Source: Anaerolineae bacterium | GTDB taxonomy: Bacteria; Chloroflexota; Anaerolineae; B4-G1 | Length of the DNA stretch: 10,403 nt | Direction of reading: 5' to 3' | NCBI GenBank assembly: GCA_030612185.1 | Contig: JAUWOI010000107.1 | Coordinates: 1-10,403, forward strand | In this document: in pieces, positions 1 to 5,862 of the stretch | How the letters are laid out: each line of letters begins with the position of its first letter | Position numbering within the stretch: position 1 is the first letter of the stretch | The notes under the pieces: model-generated | The model's input: the letters and a program-made list of their open reading frames with translations, nothing else | Told to the model about the DNA's origin: nothing | Databases searched by the model: none | Translations under genes and position numbers: made by a program

Positions 1-19
1 CAGCAATTCTCATTATGAC
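1..19 (+). repeat. left terminal inverted repeat of the 1-310 element
   Basis: CAGCAATTCTCATT followed by one mismatch and TGAC. It pairs with 292-310. It sits exactly at the window edge, so its outer boundary is not proven. Confidence 0.65.
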
Positions 20-291
20 ACTTGTGTGGTGCGTGGCTCATCAAAGATGAACATTTTTGCTCTCTTGGTGAGGCAGAATAGCCGTCTACTGACTCAAAGT
101 GGAGTAACTCATCTTTGTTAATGGTCAAAGCATGCGCCGCAACTTGGCGAAAATGATCTACTTCCGTGCCTGGGACAAATCTAGATGCTTGATTGGGTCG
201 AAAACCCAGGTTTGGGTGGGGATATTTGCCCTGATTCTCGGAAAAACTGCTCACTGATAAGCCAAAAATGACGTCAAGTTGTGAGGCAGAG

Positions 292-310
292 GTCAAAATG
301 AGAATTGCTG
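292..310 (-). repeat. right terminal inverted repeat of the 1-310 element
   Basis: Reverse complement of the left terminal repeat with one mismatch in 19; the outermost 14 bases (297-310) are identical. The next base, 311, resumes sequence in frame with the downstream glycosyltransferase remnant. Confidence 0.65.
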
Positions 311-320
311 CATCGTCTTC

Positions 321-893
321 TTGCGCACGCGGGACTGGAGGTACCTGATCATACCCCTAATCGTCTTTGGGTTGGTCTTTGTGCCGTTTCTGTTAGCGGC
401 AGGAGAATCGGCCATTTTCTGGGATGTCTCAAAAGAGCGCACCCAACATCCGTTTCAATTCCGGGGCGTCAGCCTGGGAGCGTTGTGGGCTCAAGCGCAC
501 GAAGGACAACCTCCAATAGGTCTAGCGGCCTACTCGGCGGTCCTGGTGATGGGCGGCGCGATCGTCCTGATCCTCATCGCCTGGAAACCCCTGGGCCTGC
601 TCGAAGACCTCACTCTCATAACGACCGCCGTACTGCTGCTCTCTCCCAAGTTGCATTGCGGGTATCTCTCGCTGCTGGTACTGATGATGGCTCCGTTGCT
701 GCGGAGATATCGCATTACGGCGCTCTACTTTCTGTTCAGCCTGCTGGCGCTCATCGCGGATATGTACAAATGGCCGGTACGGAATTACGCGGTTGCCTTC
801 GGCCTGATGGCCGGTGTGTTCGCGACTCTGGTCGCAACGATGGTCTGGATGCGATGGTCGCGCCGGACGCAGGGGGCTGTTAAGAAGAAATGA
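321..893 (+). CDS. C-terminal remnant of a GT87-like (GT-C) membrane glycosyltransferase, 5'-truncated
   Basis: About 190 residues, nearly all membrane segments: a helix near residues 9-27, a loop containing FWDVSKERTQHPF, then helices around 64-86, 93-110, 118-137 and 155-177, ending in a basic tail (RRTQGAVKKK). The loop followed by a late LLSPK motif recalls the C-terminal half of GT87/DUF2029 mannosyltransferases, which normally run to about 400 residues or more. The catalytic N-terminal half is missing. The frame is open from 285 (a TGA lies at 282-284) but has no ATG and no ribosome binding site; TTG at 321 is only the first formal start. The likely cause is insertion of the 1-310 element, leaving a broken gene. 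Its stop codon overlaps the next start as ATGA (890-893), so it was once a member of the operon. It is either non-functional or residual coding sequence. Confidence 0.6.
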   Translation: MRTRDWRYLIIPLIVFGLVFVPFLLAAGESAIFWDVSKERTQHPFQFRGVSLGALWAQAHEGQPPIGLAAYSAVLVMGGAIVLILIAWKPLGLLEDLTLITTAVLLLSPKLHCGYLSLLVLMMAPLLRRYRITALYFLFSLLALIADMYKWPVRNYAVAFGLMAGVFATLVATMVWMRWSRRTQGAVKKK

Positions 894-3382
894 CCTTCCA
901 CCGACACAGCCGTTACCTCCTCTGGCCGATCCTCATCATCCTGGCAAATGCTGGGCTGGTGGTGCCCGCGACGCGGTACGGGGCGGCATTCATCCTTCTA
1001 TGGTTCCTGCCTGGCCTGGCGTATGCTAGATTGCTGGCCGGCCGGCATCGCCGACCAACCGCCGAGGAGGTAGCAGTCGGCCTTGGTCTGGGGATGGGAA
1101 CCGTCGCCCTGCTGACGCTGCTGCTCCATTACATCCCTGGCCCCTTGACCCTTCCTACGCTGCTGGCCGCCGTCAATATGCTCATATTCGTCCTCATCCT
1201 CGCCACCCCCCGTCCTCCGCTTTTGGATTTTAAATTGGTCATTGGTCATTGGTCATTGATCATTGGTCACTTGTCATTTGCTCATTTGTCATTGGTCATT
1301 CCTGCCGCTGTCCTTTTCCGCCTGCCCTACCTGGGCTACAGCGAATTCCAGGGCGACGAGGGAGTCGTGATGATGCGGGCCGCCCGTGCCATCCTGGGGG
1401 ACGATGCACAACTGTTCTATCACCAGAAAGGTCCTGCTGAGGTCCTGCTCCCCATGGCCACCTGGACACTCTCTGGCACGATCAACGAATGGCAAGCCCG
1501 GCTGCCCTTCGCGTTCGCCGGTCTTTTGGGCGTCGTGGCCCTCTACCTGCTGGGCCGGCGCTGGTTCAACGGGCGGAGCGGGCAGATCGCCGCGCTGCTT
1601 CTGGCGGTCAACGGGTATTTCGTTGGCTTTGGCCGCGTCGTGCAGTACCAGAGCCTCGTGCTGGCGGTGACGACACTGGCATTGCTGGCTCTCTGGCGCT
1701 GGTCGGAGGGAGAAGGACGCCGGTGGCTCATCGTCGGCGCGGCGTTACTGGCCTTCGGCCTCCTGGCCCACTATGACGCGGGGTTGGCGCTGCCAACTGC
1801 TGCGTACATCGTCGGTCGACGTCTATGGCGGGCTCAATCTGAGAGGCGCACCTTCTGGGTGGAGGTTTTGGCCGCAGGCGCGTTGGCTTTCGCTATCTTT
1901 GCTCTTTTTTACCTCCCGTTCATTCGTCATCCAAACTTCGCCAAGACCCTGGGGTACCTGAGCGGCGCTCGCGTGGGCACCAAAGGGCCGCTATACAACA
2001 ACCTGCTCTCCTCGCTACCTCTCGCCACGTTTTATAACTCCATGTACTACCTCATCGGCATGATTGGCCTGCTCGTCGTGGCCTCTTTCCTCTCCTTCCG
2101 CCGCCTGGGCCTCCTGATCCCCACCGCCTGCTACCTTCTCTTGATCCTACAATCTACAATCTACAATCTCCAATCTCCAACTTGGGTGGGTCCTGTGCTG
2201 GCCGGTCTACTGACGGCGATTCTCCTCTCACGCCGTTCTCCGGCTCCATCGTGCGCCGCCTGGCTATGGTTCGGCGCCCCGTTCCTTTTTTACTACTTCC
2301 TGGTCCGGGACCCCCGTACTCATGTCCTGAACGTCTTCCCTGGCGCCTGCCTCCTGGCCTCTCTCCCGCTCACCCGCATCTGGCAACACTTCCACGCACT
2401 GCGCACCACATCTCACGTCTCACGTTTCACGTTTCACGCATTACTCCTCTCCAGCCTTGCCATTCTCGTCCTTTTGGCTTATTATCCTTACCTGATGTTC
2501 GTCCAGCACGACCATGAGATCAAGCGCACCTGGCCTGCCCATCGCCCGGCCCTCTATTGGCGGCCCGACGCTGAGTTGCCTCACGATGGCTACTTCGGTT
2601 TCCCTTACCGGGCTGGCTGGAAGGTCGTCGGCGCCCTGATCAAAGAAGGGGCTCTGAGCGGCGTCTACGCCAGCAACGAGGAGCAGGAGGTCGCGGGCTG
2701 GTACACCCGGGGGGCGGAGCGCACGTATTGTCCTGGCCCCGAATGGTACCTAATTGCCCAGAATGTTCAAGATGAGGTGCCGATCAATCGGGACGAGATC
2801 GAGGCAATTTATCACCTTTGGGGAGAGATTAGGGTCGCAGGGGAGCCCAAACTGTTGATCTACCACCGAGGTCCAGCAGCGGCTCCACCTGACATTTATC
2901 ACGTTGAAGATTACGTTTCCCGTTTTGACGCTCGGACCATTCCGGCGAGCGTGATGCCACCGCTGCCCACCGATTATATCCCGGCAGGCTACACGCTAGG
3001 GGAGACAGTGCGACTGCTGGGCTACCGTCTGGATGTCGCCGATGCCCAGCCCGGGGGGAACATCCACCTGGTGCTCTACTGGAAGGCACTCAGGCCAATA
3101 GAGACCAGATATCAGGTTTTTAACCAACTCTACGACGGAGCGATGTGGGGTCAGCAGGACGGGACACCGGGGTGCGCGCTATCACCGACCATCTTCTGGG
3201 AGCCAGGCCAGATCGTGCGGGACGAGTACACCATTCCGATTGCCCCCTCGACGCCCCCGGGAGACATTCCATTGCTCGTCGGGATGTATGGCCTGGGCAC
3301 CGGTGAGCGACTGCCGGTCTGTGACCCGGGCGGCGCGCCCATCGGCGACACGATCCCCCTGACAATGGTGACGATCCGATGA
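890..3382 (+). CDS. GT39/PMT_2-like membrane glycosyltransferase with extra N-terminal membrane block and C-terminal beta domain (830 aa)
   Basis: Predicted to transfer a sugar from a polyprenyl-phosphate donor on the outer face of the membrane; donor and acceptor are unknown. An N-terminal block of about four helices (residues 8-110) precedes the catalytic part, longer than in a plain GT39 protein. The GT39 signature is the first extracytoplasmic loop with QGDEG (Asp156, Glu157), followed by a QKGP segment and the ARLPFAFAG helix typical of the family. More helices run to about residue 545, then a soluble part ends in the shared C-terminal domain (about 700-828: LLGYRLD, PGG, LVLYW, PPGD). 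Three heptamer arrays are coded in frame, at about residues 111-137, 420-431 and 508-517; the first forms the membrane segment just before the catalytic loop. The start at 890 overlaps the preceding stop as ATGA, with AAGAAG just upstream. The end overlaps the next start the same way. Confidence 0.88.
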   Translation: MTFHRHSRYLLWPILIILANAGLVVPATRYGAAFILLWFLPGLAYARLLAGRHRRPTAEEVAVGLGLGMGTVALLTLLLHYIPGPLTLPTLLAAVNMLIFVLILATPRPPLLDFKLVIGHWSLIIGHLSFAHLSLVIPAAVLFRLPYLGYSEFQGDEGVVMMRAARAILGDDAQLFYHQKGPAEVLLPMATWTLSGTINEWQARLPFAFAGLLGVVALYLLGRRWFNGRSGQIAALLLAVNGYFVGFGRVVQYQSLVLAVTTLALLALWRWSEGEGRRWLIVGAALLAFGLLAHYDAGLALPTAAYIVGRRLWRAQSERRTFWVEVLAAGALAFAIFALFYLPFIRHPNFAKTLGYLSGARVGTKGPLYNNLLSSLPLATFYNSMYYLIGMIGLLVVASFLSFRRLGLLIPTACYLLLILQSTIYNLQSPTWVGPVLAGLLTAILLSRRSPAPSCAAWLWFGAPFLFYYFLVRDPRTHVLNVFPGACLLASLPLTRIWQHFHALRTTSHVSRFTFHALLLSSLAILVLLAYYPYLMFVQHDHEIKRTWPAHRPALYWRPDAELPHDGYFGFPYRAGWKVVGALIKEGALSGVYASNEEQEVAGWYTRGAERTYCPGPEWYLIAQNVQDEVPINRDEIEAIYHLWGEIRVAGEPKLLIYHRGPAAAPPDIYHVEDYVSRFDARTIPASVMPPLPTDYIPAGYTLGETVRLLGYRLDVADAQPGGNIHLVLYWKALRPIETRYQVFNQLYDGAMWGQQDGTPGCALSPTIFWEPGQIVRDEYTIPIAPSTPPGDIPLLVGMYGLGTGERLPVCDPGGAPIGDTIPLTMVTIR
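1221..1300 (+). repeat. 7-bp tandem array, TTGGTCA type, about 11 units, coding
   Basis: Units in order: TTTTGGA, TTTTAAA, three TTGGTCA, TTGATCA, TTGGTCA, CTTGTCA, an 8-base TTTGCTCA, TTTGTCA, TTGGTCA, then TT. The first two units are unlike the rest in sequence but in the same 7-base phase. Three units make 21 bases and read as the heptapeptide LVIGHWS, hydrophobic enough to serve as a membrane helix. It lies at about residues 111-137 of the 830-aa protein, between its N-terminal membrane block and the catalytic loop. Confidence 0.93.
2147..2181 (+). repeat. 7-bp tandem array, CTACAAT/CTCCAAT type, 5 units, coding
   Basis: Three CTACAAT units, one CTCCAAT and one CTCCAAC, in frame within the 830-aa protein at about residues 420-431. 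The coded peptide is polar (QSTIYNL) and lies at a loop between membrane segments rather than inside a helix. Confidence 0.9.
2411..2438 (+). repeat. 7-bp tandem array, TYTCACG type, 4 units, coding
   Basis: Two TCTCACG units followed by two TTTCACG units, coding HVSRFTF-like residues at about 508-517 of the 830-aa protein, in a short loop just before a membrane helix (ALLLSSLAILVLLAYY). It is related to the start of the array at 10292-10326. Confidence 0.88.
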
Positions 3383-5862
3383 ACACAGAGAAAATCAGCA
3401 CGCACCGTCCGTCATTGTTCATTGTTCATTGTTCATTGTTCATTGTTCATTGTTCATTGTTCATTGCCCTGCTGTTGTTGTTTTGGGGACGGGTGCTGGT
3501 CAACGTCCGGGATCAGTCGCCGACCATGGATGAGCCGTTTCACCTGGTTCGGGGTGTGGCATACTGGCGGACTGGCGACCTGCGCCTGCAGTATGAGCAT
3601 CCTCCTTTGAGCCACGCCTTGAGTGGCCTGTTTCTGGCGCTGGAGCCAGATATTCCCTCGCCGGCTGACCTGAAAGGCTGGAACCGTGCCTCTTGTATTG
3701 ACGTCACCCGTCACCTGCTCTTGGAGCCCGGATGGCCCATCGAGCGAGTGCTGTTCCTGGCCCGCTGGCCTATGCTGGCGCTGGGCCTGGTGCTATCGGC
3801 CCTGGTATGCCGGTGGGCGGGTGAACTGTTCGGGCGCTGGGCGGGGTTGGCGGCGTTATTCCTATGCACCTTCGACCCGAATATCCTGGCTCACTCCAGC
3901 CTGATCACCACCGATATGGCGGTCACCTGCCTGATGTGCGTCGCGTGTTACACTTTCTCTTGCTGGCTGGACCGGCCGACATCAGGGCGGCTTCTGCTGG
4001 CGGGACTCACGCTGGGACTGGCCTGGGGGGCCAAGTTATCGGCACTGATCCTGTTCCCGGTTCTGGGGCTGGTGCTCTTGTGGCATGCGTGGCGGAGGAA
4101 GGCGAGCCTGTGGAACCTGCTGATCGGGTTCGTGGCGATCTTGAGCGTAAGCATCCTGGTGCTGTGGGCTCTCTACCGTTTCGAGTCAGGCGTGTGGTCA
4201 CCGGCTGGCACGTGGATGCCGATGCCGACTCATTGGGACAACCTGCAACGTTTGTGGCAACATCAGGCCTCTGGCCAGCGTGCCTTCTTCCTCGGCCAAC
4301 TCTCCGACGAGGGCTGGTGGTACTACTTCCCGGTTCTGTTTGTGATCAAGACGCCGCTTCCTCTGTTGATATTGCTGGTCGTGGCCGTTGTGATGGCCTG
4401 GCCCAAGAAACCGTTTTTTTTGACTGACAAGATGCTTCCTCGCACCCCAGGGGGCACAAAAAGCAACGATCTGCTTGCTCAGATAGGAAATTTCAGGTTT
4501 CTGATCATCATCTTTCCGGCATTTTACTTCGCCGTTAGCATAGCCAGCAGGATCAACATCGGGTACCGCCATATCCTGCCGGTGGTCCCGTTCGTCGCGA
4601 TGGGCGCTGCGACTGCCTTCCACTACCTGCTCGTAGCCCCCGCCCTCGGGGGCGGTATGCGCCGCTCCTGGTGGCATACACCCATTGGTCATTGGTCATT
4701 GGTCATTGGTCATTGCTTGCTGGTTCTGTGGATGACGCTGTCGAGTCTGTGGACCCATCCATACTACCTGGCCTACTTCAACGAACTGGTCGGCGGGCCG
4801 GATCAGGGGTACCGCTACGCGGTGGATTCGAATCTGGACTGGGGACAGGATTTGAAAAGGCTGAGGGCGTATCTGGATGAACGAGGGATTGACCGGATCA
4901 AGTTGAGTTATTTTGGGACAGCCAGGCCAGAGCGGTACGGCATTGAGTACGATCCGCTACCCATGCCGCCTCCTTCGTCACCCTCAGACTTCAGCCCGTT
5001 GAATCCGGAGCCAGGAGTGTACGCCATCAGCGCGTCCAATTTACAACTCCTGGAAGACCCGGACGTCTTCGATTGGTTCCGGCGTCGCCAGCCGACGGCC
5101 AAAGTTGGGTACTCGATATTCATCTACGACGTGGTAGGCCAACTCGAAGGGCAGTGGGCAGCCATCTGTTACGCTCCCGTACCTGCACTGGAGGCTGACC
5201 AGATTCGGGACGCGCTGGGGAACCCGGACCTGCGCCTGGTCTATTTCGACTGTCGCTCCAGTTGGGTCTACCCGGCCGGCACAGCCCCCGGCTGGTACGT
5301 CATCCCAGATGGTACCGATGGACCGACGGTGGTGTCCGCCTATGGCGACGACGCAGAAATCGTTTTCCACGGCCGCCGGACCAACAAGCACCTGGGACTG
5401 ACCGTCTATTGGGGAGAGGGGGCCGGAAGCCAACCTGTTCACCTGACAACGCTGGAGGGCTCTGACGATCAGCCGCAATTTGCCGACGTGGCCCGCTTTC
5501 TGGGGTACGAGGTAGACCCGGCCAGTCCAACACCAGGCGGCACGTTGACCTTGTACACTTACTGGGAGGTGCTCAACCGGCCCGACTTTCCCCTCTCTGT
5601 GATGGCTCATCTCGTGGACGCTCAGGGCACACTGATAGCAGTTGCCGATGGACTGAGTTTCCCGATGGAAAACTGGCAGAAAGGGGACGTCTTTGCCCAG
5701 ACGCACGTCTTCATACTTCCACCCTCCCATACTCCCACACTCCCATATTCCCTCAACGTGGGCCTGTACCGCCTGGACACAATGGAGCGGATTCCGCCTG
5801 CCGGGTCTGAGACAGATCATCTGATCCTGGGACCCATCAAGGAATGGGGCGATGGTCGGTAG
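3379..5862 (+). CDS. GT39/PMT_2-like membrane glycosyltransferase with C-terminal beta domain (827 aa)
   Basis: This is the clearest GT39/PMT-like member here. Its first extracytoplasmic loop has TMDEPFH (Asp51, Glu52), and a second motif EHPPLSH starts at Glu73. Further family marks are FLGQLSDEGWWYYFPV in the middle, NIGYRHILPVVPF in a late helix and NLDWGQDLKRL from Asn485 in the extracytoplasmic part. A WVYPAG/PGWYV segment precedes the shared C-terminal domain (about 702-820). The first helix is built largely from an 8-unit heptamer array beginning at codon 12; a second array codes residues 436-447, and an 8-bp array falls inside the C-terminal domain. The cytoplasmic loop at residues 345-374 is AT-richer than its surroundings and includes eight T in a row (4414-4421). 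The start overlaps the upstream stop as ATGA, and the last 11 bases overlap the next gene. A change of one repeat unit near the start would break the frame. Confidence 0.92.
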   Translation: MNTEKISTHRPSLFIVHCSLFIVHCSLFIALLLLFWGRVLVNVRDQSPTMDEPFHLVRGVAYWRTGDLRLQYEHPPLSHALSGLFLALEPDIPSPADLKGWNRASCIDVTRHLLLEPGWPIERVLFLARWPMLALGLVLSALVCRWAGELFGRWAGLAALFLCTFDPNILAHSSLITTDMAVTCLMCVACYTFSCWLDRPTSGRLLLAGLTLGLAWGAKLSALILFPVLGLVLLWHAWRRKASLWNLLIGFVAILSVSILVLWALYRFESGVWSPAGTWMPMPTHWDNLQRLWQHQASGQRAFFLGQLSDEGWWYYFPVLFVIKTPLPLLILLVVAVVMAWPKKPFFLTDKMLPRTPGGTKSNDLLAQIGNFRFLIIIFPAFYFAVSIASRINIGYRHILPVVPFVAMGAATAFHYLLVAPALGGGMRRSWWHTPIGHWSLVIGHCLLVLWMTLSSLWTHPYYLAYFNELVGGPDQGYRYAVDSNLDWGQDLKRLRAYLDERGIDRIKLSYFGTARPERYGIEYDPLPMPPPSSPSDFSPLNPEPGVYAISASNLQLLEDPDVFDWFRRRQPTAKVGYSIFIYDVVGQLEGQWAAICYAPVPALEADQIRDALGNPDLRLVYFDCRSSWVYPAGTAPGWYVIPDGTDGPTVVSAYGDDAEIVFHGRRTNKHLGLTVYWGEGAGSQPVHLTTLEGSDDQPQFADVARFLGYEVDPASPTPGGTLTLYTYWEVLNRPDFPLSVMAHLVDAQGTLIAVADGLSFPMENWQKGDVFAQTHVFILPPSHTPTLPYSLNVGLYRLDTMERIPPAGSETDHLILGPIKEWGDGR
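3412..3467 (+). repeat. perfect 7-bp tandem array, seven TCATTGT plus TCATTGC, coding
   Basis: Eight uninterrupted units, 56 bases, starting 33 bases after the start codon of the 827-aa gene. They code a repeated SLFIVHC heptapeptide that makes most of the first membrane helix. It is the longest perfect array in the window. Seven is not a multiple of three, so gain or loss of one unit shifts the frame of everything downstream. Confidence 0.96.
4683..4717 (+). repeat. 7-bp tandem array, CATTGGT type, 4 units plus CATTGCT, coding
   Basis: Four perfect CATTGGT units and a final CATTGCT, coding IGHWSLV-type residues 436-447 of the 827-aa protein at the start of a membrane helix. The preceding short loop holds a GC-rich inverted repeat, CCCCCG at 4637-4642 with CGGGGG at 4647-4652. 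Confidence 0.93.
5712..5751 (+). repeat. degenerate 8-bp tandem array, CAYACTCC type, 5 units, coding
   Basis: Units CATACTTC, CACCCTCC, CATACTCC, CACACTCC and CATATTCC. The period is eight bases, unlike the other arrays. It codes PPSHTPTLPYSL-like residues (about 778-792) in the shared C-terminal domain, where sister proteins have a PPGD/PSGD/PPGVY turn leading to the final strand. Confidence 0.8.
5839..5843 (+). promoter_or_regulatory. ribosome binding site for the 707-aa gene
   Basis: AAGGA, 8 bases before the ATG at 5852, inside the end of the preceding coding sequence. It supports the 5852 start, which overlaps the upstream gene by 11 bases. Confidence 0.55.

Larger units (their letters stand above)
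1..310. mobile_element. MITE-like element with 19-bp terminal inverted repeats
   Basis: The first 19 bases and the reverse complement of bases 292-310 agree at 18 of 19 positions; the outer 14 are identical. The roughly 310-bp segment is visibly richer in A and T than everything downstream. It ends where a glycosyltransferase reading frame, lacking its front part, begins. Small size, terminal inverted repeats and no complete transposase gene fit a miniature inverted-repeat transposable element or an internally deleted insertion sequence. Inside are two mutually exclusive small hairpins sharing the ACCCA at 204-208 (TGGGT at 194-198 or at 213-217). The left flank lies outside the window, so no target-site duplication can be checked, and the repeat could extend left of base 1. 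I do not recognise the transposon family. Confidence 0.62.

Noticed and set aside
305..883. An alternative 192-codon plus-strand frame overlapping the GT87-like remnant
   Set aside because: It is rich in Arg, Ser, Gly and Pro with no membrane segments; the frame at 321-893 has consistent helices and the ATGA junction.
3412..3467. Heptamer array considered as a CRISPR array or as origin or DnaA-type iterons
   Set aside because: The units are contiguous with no spacers, only 7 bases long and lie inside reading frames. No replication genes or DnaA boxes are evident nearby.
4637..4652. GC-rich inverted repeat CCCCCG/CGGGGG in the 827-aa gene considered as a regulatory hairpin
   Set aside because: The stem is only 6 bp, inside a coding loop, in GC-rich sequence where such matches arise easily.
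5041..5820. A 259-codon minus-strand open frame opposite the 827-aa gene
   Set aside because: There is no ribosome site and no recognisable motif, and the plus strand codes clear GT39 and shared C-terminal domain motifs over the same bases.
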